This document shows, piece after piece, positions 36,838 through 48,400 of a stretch of DNA of 64,000 nucleotides. The stretch is from Crotalaria pallida. Its lineage: Eukaryota; Streptophyta; Magnoliopsida; Fabales; Fabaceae. How positions within the stretch are numbered: the stretch's first letter is position 1; each line of letters starts with the position of its first letter. The stretch spans positions 68,806,501 through 68,870,500 of the forward strand of contig CM075651.1 in NCBI GenBank assembly GCA_037953625.1, in the 5' to 3' direction. The notes below the pieces were generated by a model, which saw nothing but the letters and a program-made list of their open reading frames with translations, did not search any database and was not told the DNA's origin. The position numbers and the translations under genes were made by a program.

Positions 36838-37197
36838 CTATCTTCCTTCATATTGCAGAAGCTGCATCGTGTGATTCCACCAGTTCTCAGCTTCCTCCTC
36901 TAACATATAGGTTGCATACGCCACCTTTTGAGCATCAGAACACTCTAACATTCTCAAGATCTTGTCCATGGTGTGAATCCACTTGTTGGCCTCTTCCAGT
37001 TTAAATCCTCCTTCAAACTTTGGCGGATTACAGCTTCTAAAATCAGCCAAAGTCTTCGCCTCGGCGTTACCCACATTACACTGATGAGACGGGTTGACCG
37101 GTTGAGATGGTTGTTGAGACTGTCGCTGCATGGCTTCCAGCATCGTGGTGATCCTTTCTAACATCGCGTTGGTGTGATTTTGGTTTCTAGTTGCCAT
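36838..37197 (-). pseudogene. gag: E8 gag N-terminal part
   Basis: 119 codons start at the ATG 37197 (MATRNQNHTNAMLERITTML). The sequence continues through FRSCNPPKFEGGFKLEEANKWIHTMDKILRMLEC, the first half of the gag core, to EAENWWNHTM. It ends in TAG at 36838-36840. The next in-frame residues continue the gag core, so this is a nonsense change, probably from CAG. The gene starts about 270 bp after the primer site. Confidence 0.86.
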
Positions 37198-37471
37198 ATT
37201 AGACCTGCGCTATGGGCTTATGGTCACATATGTTGAACTAAAGAAACTTTCATAACACCACCTATACTAGAGCTATATTTTTAATGCTTAAATCTACAAT
37301 CAATTGTGTCTTGTACTCAAAAGAGACAAGATACAAATAAGGCAAGACTATCAAAAGCTTCAACAAGTAGTATAATAACATTCAATATAGTGTAAATGCC
37401 TTGGAGCTACCTGCTTGATGTTGATGGCTACCTTTCTGAAACTGCTCCCACTACTACAGGATCTGACTTTT

Positions 37472-37483
37472 GCTCTGATACCA
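37472..37483 (-). other. E8 primer binding site
   Basis: GCTCTGATACCA on the + strand is TGGTATCAGAGC on the element strand, five bases from the 5' LTR. The 200 bp between it and gag hold nothing else I can name. Confidence 0.9.
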
Positions 37484-38126
37484 CTCAGTGTGACACCCTT
37501 CCGAATTACCCAAATATAATATAGTAATTAATCTTTCATATTGGATAATGTATGGACTTGTGAGTGTTAAGAAATATGAAAAATAAAATTTCCTTTTAAA
37601 GCGGGTGCACAAATTGTCATTTGGAAACATCTTTGTATCATTCAAGAAATCAAAGTTACCCATGCTTTGTTCGATAAAACTGATACCATCAAATAATACT
37701 TATAGCCGAGCTCTTAAATAGATTAAATCAGAGTAAGCGGAAATTATTGGACGATGCAACTGATAGTAATATAAACATAGGTTTTATACATATATAATAA
37801 GAGTCATAATACATAGTCCCATCATGATAGTCTCCAAAACCCAAAAGTACAAGTCCATAAAAACGGATCTACATCACAATGTAATTACAGCCCTAGAGTA
37901 CTCCAAAAGTATATCTACACTATATATATATACACAACCAAAATACAACTCCAAGGGTAATCACATAGATCCCGCAGCATCAGATGCAGTAGTAGTAGTA
38001 GCAGTCTCCAAAAACACAAGTAGAAAGGTAGTAGCATCATCATCAACACAGCAGCAGCAGCAAGTCTCCTCCACAACATCCACACATCGGACCCACTGAT
38101 CCTCATCACATACCATATGCATATAC

Positions 38127-38597
38127 CTAGGGATCATCGTCCCTCCAGTCACTCCCAGTAGAATGAACGACAGGCTCGCTCCCACTCTCGTCCTCCACCG
38201 GATCCTCCTCGATCTCATCCGAGGGAGAGTGTACCCTACCACTGGGTACCGGGTCAGGTGATGGTGAAACCCTGACTGGGCTCCTCGGATCAGAAGGGGG
38301 AGTCTCCTCGCGGACGACTCTCGAAGTAAAAGGGTGAGAGCGGGTAGGTCGAAAACAAAAACTATGGTAAGAGCGAGCTGGTCGCGTGGGAGGTGGTCCA
38401 TGGTAAGTGTAAAACGGGGGTACCTGCATAGTGTATATGATGGGAATCCTAAATCTACGAGGACGGAATCAGATCAATGGGTTCGGGTGGTAGAAGGTAA
38501 TCTCTACCTCACCCTCGAACACCGCGCGATGGTCCTCATAGATCCATGTGCCACTAGGAAGTGGCCGGATCTCGATGCAAGCAATGTAACGAGACAT
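38127..38597 (-). pseudogene. LTR-encoded ORF of E8, copy in 5' LTR
   Basis: A 156-codon frame from ATG 38597 to TAG 38127 has a single internal TGA at codon 43 (38469-38471), where the other LTR has CGA. This copy is open at both places where the 3' LTR copy is broken. In the 5' LTR it would lie upstream of gag on the genomic RNA. The possible intron here spans 40204 to 38601. Confidence 0.52.
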
Positions 38598-39333
38598 CAC
38601 CTACAAGGGCATAGGGGTAAGCAATTCTATACACATAACCAATAGAGAAGAAATTGTGCAGTATGAATATGTAAATATGCATCAATTAACAACAATCACA
38701 TATAACACTTAGCAGTTAATGAATGCACATAGGATGCTCACAGTTATTTCATTTATCACAATTAATTTAAATGAGTGGCATGATGCATGACTTTAGCTCT
38801 CAAGCCTATCTCCATCATACTATGTCACTCTCTGACGTCCATCCCTGACAACCCAGCACTCAACAGTGCGTTGTATTCCTAGGTATACAACAATTCGTAC
38901 ATTCACCTAGAATGTACACGACAAGCTTGGTATCCATGCCACCCGAGCATATCCCGTCATCCAAACGGACCGTCATCCAAACGGTATAACCATATCGGCA
39001 TTCACTCAGCCGACCACGTCAACGACGTGTCATCAAGCAAGCGTATTGGCACTCCCAGAGGCCTTCCACATGTTTACCAAAAACATGATATACGTCCTAC
39101 CATCCAAACTCCAGAATGAATGCATTAACTTTAATTAAAAGGAATTGATTGATGTTTCGTCCTTTTATTAATACACTACGTGCCTCCCGAGCAACGTATC
39201 ATCATTATTCAAATGAAAACATCATAACGTCAATCATTTTCTTTTAAGTCCAGGATCACTTGGTTTATTTTCCTTTAAGAGTTACAAAATGACTTAGAAT
39301 TGAAAATGGTATTTTAAGTGTCTGACTAAAAAT

Positions 39334-39572
39334 ACTCGAGTGTTTTCCAAAATACTCGAGTAGTTTATCATTTTCCAGATTCTACTCGAGTGGTTCATAA
39401 TTATACTCGAGTCGTTCATGTCTTTTCAGAGATTTAGGTTTTCAGGTCTTCATAAATATACTCGAGTAATTCATGAGATACTCGAGTATTCCAATCTGAT
39501 TCCCAAGTTGGTGCGCCAATTTTCACTCTGGTGCACCACGAAATACTCGAGTGTTAAGCCAAATACTCGAGT
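39334..39572. repeat. array of ACTCGAGT palindromes in E8 5' LTR
   Basis: Eight copies start at 39334, 39354, 39384, 39405, 39460, 39480, 39545 and 39565. Two copies present in the other LTR are missing together with the sequence between ATTCCA and CCAATC. Confidence 0.92.
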
Positions 39573-42500
39573 ATTTGCAGACAAAACAGAGTGAAACTTG
39601 GTTTTTACATACCATATCAATTTCTAAACATTTTTAACCCAAACCAATGATCAAAACAGTTCACATACCATATATTGAACATGTTGCAATACTCATTTCA
39701 TATCAAATAACCAATTTGACAGAGAATCAACCATTTATGCATAACTTACACAATTTAGCAACTCAACACCTCAAATTGCAAAATAAGCATAAAACTCATA
39801 AAACACTAGTCATTTAAGCTTGCATGCATGATATAAAACTTGCTCAACACAGTTTTAGAGCAAAGCTTGGTCTCCAAACCAAAGATCCTATTCAATCTAA
39901 GCCCTTAGAGCCTCTTGGTGGCTCTCTAACACAAATAATGGAATTTAATCTCTATCTAGTGAATATAATTACTTCCCCTTACCTCTCAGACGTGAATCAA
40001 ACAAGAAATTCCCCAAAGAAAAGCTCCACAGCACCAAAAGCACTTTAACCCAACATGCAGAGCAGTTTTGAGTGCAACACCAAAGTGGAATTGGTTCACA
40101 CATGAAACAGAGAATAGAATTAGGGAAATTAGGTTTTCTAGACTCTATGCAACATAATCTAACTAAGGAAACCGAATTTGAGACTCAAGGATTCGTGAGC
40201 TTACCAGAAATCAAACCCAAAGTAAGCTCCAGAAACAAAACTTGACAGAAACAGCTTCACTTCCAAGCTCCAATTCTCCCAACACACTCACTCAATCCTC
40301 ACGATTTTTATGTCTATACAAAGCTCGTGATGTGAGCTTTGTATTCGTGTATGATTTGTGTTTCAATTTGACACAAAGAGGAAGAATCGTTCAGACGAAG
40401 TTATGAACCCTAATACTCGATTTTCACATGAATTTGGCAAAATGGGGTGTTGATGCATCAACCAAGTGCTTAAATACATGGCTAAGCTATCCATGCAGCT
40501 TGACACGCAGATTGGGACGTGGTTTGGAGGCTGTTTTCGTGTCAAAACGATAGCAACTCAGTGTTGACTCATCAACCGCACTAACTCGTGCAATTTGACC
40601 CAGAATACTCGAGTTTTTCAGAAAATACTCGAGTATTTTTCCCAATTTTTGAAAGATAATTATTTTATTTACTTTCCCTCCACAATCTTTCTTATAATTA
40701 CCTCTAGGTCCCAACTCAGGGACTAATATGCAAAATACTTAAATCATGCATAATTTTATTTATTAAATGACTTCATACACATTTTCTATCTTCATAAATA
40801 CAGATTTTAATCAAGGATTAATATGAAAATTATTAATTATAATTAATTTATAATTAACATTTCATTAATCGGAGATTAAAATTTTTGGGTGTTACAGCAT
40901 TGCTACATAACTCATAAAATCCAGCATTTCAGTTTTTATGCTACTTTCATATATGCTAGTAATGAGGCATCAGACAGGGAAGTACTTTGGAATGGATTGA
41001 AGGATATTCAGCAGAGTATGAATATGTTCTGGATTATAGGAGGTGATTTCAATTGTTGTTTGAATAGGAATGAGAAGCTTGGGGGTCAGCCCATTGATGA
41101 CAATAGTATGCAGCAATTCAGGGACTGTGTGTACCATTGCCAGTTGCAAGATATGAAGTATAGTGGGAACTTCTACACATGGAACAATAAGCAAGAGGGT
41201 GTTGACAGGATATACAGTAAGATTGACAGAGTGTTAGTTAATAATGCTTGGTGTGATCAATGGCCAGAAGTTGAAACAGTTTTTCATAATGAAGGGATTT
41301 CTGATCATTGTCCTATGGTGATTGATTGGAGATGTGAGAGTAGAAGAAGTCCCTCAGGGTTTAAATTCCTGAATATGCTGGCTAGTGATGATGAATTTCT
41401 ATCTATCATTCAGGATAATTGGGATAAGGAGGGTGATGGTTATGCTATGTTTCGTTTAATGAGGAACCTAAGGAAGCTTCAACAGCCTTTCAGGGACCTT
41501 AACAATCGAAAATATAGTAACATAGACAAGAAAGAGATCATGTACCGTGAAAAGCTGGATACAATTCAGAGCATTCTTCAACAGGACCCTCTGAATGTTC
41601 ATGTCCAGAATATGGAAAGAGAAGCTAACAGGGACTATCAGAATGTGTATAAGGCTGCCTTGAGTTTTTTGAGACAAAAGGCAAAACAAGATTGGTTAAG
41701 GGATGGAGATCAAAATACCAGATTTTTTCATGAATCTATCAAGCAAAGGAGATATAAGAATAGAATCTTAAGGATTCAGAATATGGATGGTCAGGTATTC
41801 ACAGACCAAGATCAGATTGCTAAATCTTTTGAAGATTATTATAAGGAGCTCCTTTCTGGAGATTACACTCCTTGGGGGATTAATGAGGATGATATCAAAC
41901 AAGGAAGGGTTTTAAATACCTCTCAACAGATTAATCTAATAAAACCTGTCACTTCTGAGGAAATAAGGCAAAGCTTTAGAGATATGAATGCTGACAAAAC
42001 CCCTGGGCCAGATGGCTATGGGGCTGGATTTTACAACAAAGCTTGGCATGTTATTGGGAGTGATGTCATTGAAGATGTCAAGGAGTTCTTTGATAAAGGG
42101 AGAATGTTAAAAGAAGCTAATCAAACAAACCTGGTGCTTATTCCTAAATCTGATTGTCCTAATTTGGTAAGTGATTTCAGACCTATTGCCTGTTGCAACA
42201 CAATTTACAAATGTATTGCTAGAATTATGAGTAACAGAATGCAGAGTTGCTTGCCAGACATTGTGCATGAAAATCAAACAGCATTTGTAAAGGATAGATC
42301 CATCATTCATAATATCCTAATTAGTCAGGATCTATTAAGGCTATATAGGAGAAAGGTTGTGTCCCCTTGATGCTTGATGAAAGTAGATATAAGGAAAGCC
42401 TATGATAGTCTAAGCTGGAACTTCATTGAAAACAGTATGCAAGCTCTCAAATTCCCTCAGAAATTTGTAGATTGGGTTATGGAATGCATCAGAACAACTT

Positions 42501-44117
42501 CCTTCAGTTTAATCATAAATGGCGTGAGACATGGAAATTTCAAGAGTACTAGGGGCTTGAGACAAGGGGACCCAATGTCTCCATTGATTTTTGTTATAGC
42601 AATGGAAATGCTCACCAGAAAACTAATGAATGCTGCTACTAAGACAGGTTTCAGATTTCACCCTCTTTGTAAGGGTATTGGGATGGTTAATTTGGCCTTT
42701 GCGGATGACTTAATGATTTTTTGCAAGGCTAACGATAGAAGTGTGAGCCTAATTTCTAATGCAATGATGGAGTTCTCAGATAGTTCTGGCCTATATGCGA
42801 ATCTTAATAAATCAAAAATCTATATAGCAGGGGTAAATGAACAGACTCAGCATAGATTGCAGCAAATAACTGGGTTTGAAAGAGGGAATTTCCCTTTTAC
42901 TTACCTGGGTTTGCCAATTACTGCCAAGAAATGGACGGTTGATACGTGTAGAAGCTTGGTAGATCGTGTAGCAAGACGAATTAATTCTTGGACCACGAGA
43001 TCCTTATCCTTTCAAGGCAGAGCTCAACTGGTGAATTTGGTGCTGCTCTCCCTGCATGTGTACTGGGCAAATGTCTTTATCATCCCCAAAGCAGTAATTA
43101 AAGAAACTGATAGAAAATGTAGAGAGTACCTTTGGGGAATTGATCAACGAGGTAGAGCAAGGGCAAAAGTGGCTTGGAATACAGTTTGTTCTAGCAAGAA
43201 GCATGGAGACCTCGGTTTTCACAATCTGGGGCTATGGAATATCGCGTCGGTGGGCAAACAGGTGTGGCATCTAGTATTAAACAAAGATATGTTGTGGATT
43301 CGCTGGGTTGGAACAGTATACTTACAGCAATCGAACATTTGGGATGCAAACCCCAAGCAGAACCAGAGCTGGCATTGGAAACAGGTCCTGAAAACTCGTG
43401 ACAAATTGAAGAACCTTCTTCTGACAACTCTAAACTTGAACAAGCAGTATGTGATTAAGGATGGGTATGATTTCCTCATGGGTAATCGACAAATTTTTCC
43501 CTTATACAGACAGATCTGGAACTTAGCTTCAATTCAGAAACATAACTTTATTCTCTGGCTCATGGTACATGATAAGTTGCAAACGAAGGAAAACATGTGT
43601 AGATTACAGCATCTGGATCCTCGATGTGGATTATGTATGGTGGAGAATGAAACGCGTGACCATCTTTTCTTTGAATGTCAATGGAGTAGGCAACTTTTGG
43701 AGCTTTTAAGCAATTGGATAAGGCTGGATTTTGCTTTCTACAAATATACAAACTGGACAAAGTGGGTGAAATATGGCTTTAAGGATAGGAAGAGGCAGCA
43801 AGTTGTTGTAGCAACACTAGCTGCATGTGTTTATAGCATCTGGATGGAAAGAAATAGAAGAATTTTCACAAGACAAGACAAGCAACCACATCAAGTTTTT
43901 TCACTTATTAAGAAGGAGCTCTCATATAGATTTAATGTTTTTTATGATGTAAAAACTCTTATTAAAGTTCATATAGCTGATAGGGTGCTAGCAGAGATTT
44001 AATATTTTAATTAGTAAACTAGTTAAAATCAAACCCTACATAGTAGGTGGGGATTTTGACTAGTTTACACTTGTAAGAGTTTTATTTTTGTTCGTGGTAT
44101 TAAGATTTTTCTTTACC

Positions 44118-44129
44118 AAAAAAAAAAAA
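44118..44129 (+). other. E7 poly(A) tail
   Basis: A run of 12 A ends the LINE; the last two bases can equally belong to the TSD. Confidence 0.85.
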
Positions 44130-46655
44130 CACTCATGCATTTAATTCCTATGCATGACCGAATCCTACTCCCTATAAAACAAGGTTTATATTTCAATTAC
44201 AAATGATCACTAACATATGCATTTAGGGAAAACAACAAACATTATCATATTCAAAAACAAACATTCACCAATCAATTTAATTTACTCAAAGATCAACTCA
44301 AACCATATAACATAAAAATACTTTTGAAAGAATTTTGAACAAGGACCGAATAGGTCATATGAAAGAAACAACATTTATCAAATTCATACAAAATTAATTC
44401 AAACAATTAGCACATAAGAAAATGAAAATAGCTTAAATAGAATTTATTCCTAAACCGAATGGAACATAAGATTACTTTTTAAGTTTTCAATAAAAATTTA
44501 GGTCCCATAGGTTTAGAAATCCTTAATCCTAATCATAAAACACACATGCAAAATAAAATGGACTATCCTAGACACCAATAAGCATGAAACCGTGAGCTTC
44601 TCACAACATTTTCATTGATTAAAAGTTTAATTCCTTAACATAATAAAATCAAGAATCATGTCAAAAACATCTAAGGAAATTCATGCATGTACTCATAATT
44701 TTTGATCACATAAATCTCATCATGCATTTACTTAAAACTTCTAGATGAGACAAATTTCATCATGCATGTAAGGGAAATAAGGATCTAGCATGATTTCCTA
44801 GACTAGACCGAATGACTACATGCATAAAGGGAAATCTTACAAATTTATTTTTACATGTCTTAATCAAATCAAGATCACTCATGCAACACTTTTAGGACAA
44901 CATCTTTATTTTTATTAAAGCATTAGCCGAATCATCATCATCATTATTATACATATAAATTTTCACCAAAATTATTATGAAAACTTTTCATGCTTATTTT
45001 TCCTAGGGAACCGTAACATGCACTAAAGAAAATCAAGGTTTGCACACAAAACTCAAATTTCACATTTTCTCAAGAATAGCATTTAGATCAAGACATGCAA
45101 GGCAAGATTAAGACAAAACGCAAGCTCAAACACAAATCCTGGGCAAAACCATGAAGGACATGTAAGAATTTAAAACATCCAAGTACAAATATTTAAGATC
45201 AAATCACAAAGATAACATGCAAGGCACTCAAAACTTTAAGATCATAAGAAAATAAAGGCATGCATCACAATTATTACATCAAATAAATGTCCATATTAAA
45301 GTCATTTTACAAATCAAATTACTAAGCTATATTCTCTTAAAGAACTACCTTAGATCAAGGTTCTAACTAAACTTCAAGTCCTCTTCTCCTCCTCCTAGGG
45401 TTGTGCGTCGGTCTCCTTCTCTCTAAGGTTGATGGTGGCTTTCCTTCTTTGATTCTCGAAGGAAATGTGTTTGAGAAAGAAATTAAAGAAGGTTTGGTTG
45501 AAGATTGTGGGTTCACACTCTCCTTTTCTCTCCTCACTCTCACGGCTTCTCTCTTTTCTCTCTCTAGTCTCAAGAGTTGATGTTCTCTTGGGAACTAAGT
45601 GTTTGGGTTGATGAAGGGAATGAAATGAACTTGGCCAACACACACTCCTCCTTACGGCTTAAAGAGCAAGAGGGAAGGCTTGGAATTTTCCCATTAGGTC
45701 CTCGGTTCAAGGGGTGGGTTTTAAGGGCAACTTGGGCAATCCTAAAGTTTGCATGGCAATGGTCATGTCAAGGTGAGGCAAGGGTGGAAGAAAGTTTTCC
45801 ATAGCTATCATGAGTCACCACCCTACTCCCTCCTAATCCTTATACTCTTGCCACTTAAGAGAACACTCTCTCCTTCTAGTTCTTATTTTCTTTTCTATTT
45901 CCTTAATGGGTAAGAAAATTGCTCCTATTTGGTTCCTCTTCTCTATACTTCGGCCGAAACACACTCACACACATGCACATACATTTTCATTTCAAGTTAC
46001 CATCACATAGCATAAAATCATGAAACCATGCATACACTTAACTCATAGTATAAGATCATGAAATAATGCATACAATCCAACACATATTAGACATACCCAT
46101 ATATTTCAACACACCATAATTCATACTTCAATGCCTACGGCTCATACACATATAAATCATACATGCATTCATATATTTAAATTAGTTAATTAAATTTTAT
46201 GTGTAACTCATCACATAAGTACACATTCACAAATTTAAGAATATAATTTCTAAGGAAATCAATCAAACCGTATTACTTAACTACCAAACAAATTTTACAA
46301 AATCTTATAAAATTTTCATTTTCACATACACTAGAATCCTTTAAAGGAATAATTTTAATTAAAACCTCAAATCATTTTGGCAAAAGGAAGGAAAGATTCG
46401 TTTTCCACATGACAAAATTGAAATCAAATTTTTCTTGAAAACAATCCAGTAAAAATCATTTTCTAAAACATTAATCTGAAAATCTTTCTTAAATTCTGAA
46501 AATCATTTGAGAAAATTCATTTGTCAACCAACAAAATCATAGTTTTCACTGAATCAATTTCAAATAAAATAATTTTCCCAAAACACTTATCTGAAAACCT
46601 TTCTTAAATAAGACTTTATTGAATTATTTGAGTCCAGAAAATGCGGGTTGTTACA

Positions 46656-48400
46656 CTTGTAGCCTTTGGTTTTCAACAAAACCGTGGCCCTTTTAGCAAG
46701 ATCATCAAGGAAAATTTGATTTTTAACAAAATAAACTTCATGAAAACTCAAGAATCAAATTCTTTTTCAAAAACACTTTTAAGAAATCAAGAAGAAAACT
46801 CAAGATCATGAGAGAAAACACTTTCTTAACAAAAACTTCAAGATCAAGCTCAAAGATCAACATGCATGTAAGTAAAAACTCTAGATCTAACATAAAAACA
46901 AACATGCATCAACACTTTCAAACCAAAAATCAAGCTTTTAGAAAGAAAACATGAAAACGAAAATGAATCAAATAAGATAGGTTTAAAACTTTTTAGATCA
47001 TGAAATAAAATGCTTACTTAATTAAAACTCCAAAATCAAGTCCAAATCTTTGGTTTCTCTTTGGTTTTCTCTTCACTCTCCTCACGGCTCACTCACTCTC
47101 CTCCTTAGGTTCATGGTTTTTCTTTCTCTTCTTCACTAGCTTTGCTTGATCTTGCTTAGGTTGTGAGGTTTTTAAGGTTTTGGTTCTTCTTCTCCTCTTC
47201 TCTCTCAATTCGGTCACTCTCTCTTTCTCACCAAGAGCTTGGTGATGCTCTTAGTGTTGTGTTTGGTTTGGGAAAGAAATGAAGAAAAGAAGAAATGGGA
47301 ACCAAATGAAGTGTGTGTGTTTATCACTCTCTCTCGGTTTCACTCATCATGGTTTTGATGGTGTGTGTTGGTGTGTGTTGGTGTTGCTTGTGTTAATGAG
47401 AGAAAGAAGAAAGGATGAAGAAGGAAGAATGAGGAATGAAAGAATGAAGAAGAACTCAGTCTCTCTTCCACACGGTTTTGACCCCTTTCTTTTATCTTTC
47501 CTTACTTTCTCTTATTTGCCATCAAGGGTTTGCATGGGGGGCTTGATTGCAACTACTTGGGGACCAAGTTACAAAACATGGGGCCCAAGTTTTGCTTTTA
47601 AGTCCCTCCACGGTTTTCCTCTCTCTTTTTTTTTCTATTTCTTTTCCTTTTCCTCCCTTAGGTCATGCTTAGGTCACATGGATGATGTCATTTGTTTGAC
47701 TTTTGGGCAAAGCAACTTGGTGACCAAGTAAATGAACTTGGAGGCCAAGTTATGCACCTAGGTATTCGGCCATAGGGTAGTTAGGGTAGATTAGGTTAGC
47801 TAATTAGGTTTAAGGCACTAATTAGGGTCTGATCATGATTAGGGTAGGATTAGGAAAATTAATTTAGGTTTAGTCCACTAATCCTTAGAGATTAGGGCTT
47901 AACCAAGGATTAAGGTACTAATCAAAAACTTAATCCATACTATCCTAAGTTTAGGGAAACTAATTCTAGATTAGCTCATTAACCTTGAGGATTTAGGGTT
48001 TAAGAGAGTGATTAAGTTCTTAATCAAGGATTAAGAACTTGACAAAGGTTTAATCGAAGACTAGGATACTAATTAGGGTTTTCTAGAGACGATCCTAGAT
48101 CAAGAAGATTGGACTTTGATTTTTGAAACTTAGGGAAAATAATTTTCCATCTTAAAACCATGAAATCATATGAATCAATTAAGAAGACAAAATCTCAACG
48201 AAAACCTCAAGCAATATGATTCATTGAAAACCTTAGAAAATCAACACATAAAATCATAACACAAATAGATTAAACTTTAAAGCCTAAAACCCATCACGAA
48301 ATCAAAACTCTTTTAAATCAATTACTTAAATCAATTAGGTTAAGATAATTTCTTAATTAGGGACTTGTAGAAGAAGCGAGTCAAAAGGGCAGATGTTACA
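46656..48400 (-). repeat. E9 3' LTR, truncated
   Basis: This is the terminal 1,745 bp, ending (+ strand) GATGTTACA at 48400. It holds palindromic ACTTGG-N3-CCAAGT motifs at 47555-47569, 47715-47729 and 47735-47751. A stretch at 47765-48090 is built of degenerate ATTAGG/TTAATC words. A 150-codon frame at 47279-47731 is antisense to the element and has no recognisable domain. Confidence 0.85.

Larger units (their letters stand above)
29301..40896 (-). mobile_element. E8: Tekay-type chromovirus (Ty3/gypsy), full length, minus strand
   Basis: It is 11,596 bp with LTRs of 3,528 and 3,408 bp. The TSD GCATT is at 29296-29300 and 40897-40901. It has a tRNA-Met primer site, a polypurine tract and one Gag-Pol reading region ending in a chromodomain. 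The LTRs differ mainly by indels: about 97 bp missing from the right-hand copy between TGGAA repeats, and changed numbers of the ACTCGAGT motif. It sits in the LINE endonuclease gene, so it is younger than E7 and E6. Stops and one frameshift disable the polyprotein. Confidence 0.95.
37489..40896 (-). repeat. E8 5' LTR
   Basis: A 3,408-bp copy beginning (+ strand) TGTGACACCC and ending GGTGTTACA before the TSD GCATT. Against the other LTR it lacks about 97 bp near 37626 and two copies of the palindrome in the main array, but has two proximal copies (40607 and 40627) instead of one. Confidence 0.93.
29024..44002 (+). pseudogene. E7 ORF2 (endonuclease, reverse transcriptase), split by E8 and two stops
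   Basis: ORF2 starts at ATG 29024 (MEKLAIWNVRGIN, the APE-type endonuclease start), meets TAG at 29288-29290 and is split by E8 at 29301. It resumes near 40902 with the endonuclease blocks GGDFNC and SDHCPMV. RT blocks follow: DKTPGPDG, FRPIACCNTIYK, then TGA at 42368-42370, then MKVDIRKAYDSLSW, GLRQGDPMSPLIF and the catalytic FADD. The C-terminus has a zf-RVT region (PRCGLC...DHLFFEC). The enzyme would nick target DNA and prime reverse transcription there. RT residues look intact; only the stops and the insertion disable it. Confidence 0.9.
27645..44127 (+). mobile_element. E7: full-length plant L1-type LINE, split by E8
   Basis: It is about 4.9 kb once E8 is removed. The 10-bp TSD AACACTCATG lies at 27635-27644 and 44128-44137. 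The 5' end has the CTAGGGTTT sequence common in plant LINEs. It encodes an ORF1 with an AT-hook, a DUF4283-like domain and a CCHC knuckle, and an ORF2 with endonuclease, RT and zf-RVT, and it ends in 12 A. It inserted in the E6 5' LTR. Three in-frame stops make it inactive even without E8. Confidence 0.93.
17269..46655 (-). mobile_element. E6: non-autonomous long-LTR element, minus strand, hosting E7 and E8
   Basis: In + coordinates it has an LTR (17269-23314), an interior (23315-24298) and an LTR (24299-46655, split by E7 at 27645-44127 plus a 10-bp TSD). Without the nested elements it is about 12.9 kb, of which under 1 kb is internal, with no gag or pol. Primer site, polypurine tract and pre-polypurine stem-loop are present in minus orientation. 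The LTRs are very similar but differ by a deletion of about 160 bp and several small changes. Flanks are CCTCA (left) and CTTGT (right), so there is no TSD. Confidence 0.88.
24299..46655 (-). repeat. E6 5' LTR, interrupted by E7/E8
   Basis: The LTR is in two parts, 24299-27644 and 44138-46655, together about 5,864 bp. Relative to the other LTR it lacks about 160 bp matching 21733-21892, with CTCAA/TCAA direct repeats at the deletion ends, and about 13 bp near 26540. Confidence 0.88.

Noticed and set aside
47279..47731. 150-codon + strand frame in the E9 LTR
   Set aside because: Low-complexity sequence of the LTR leader read antisense; it is deleted in the other LTR.
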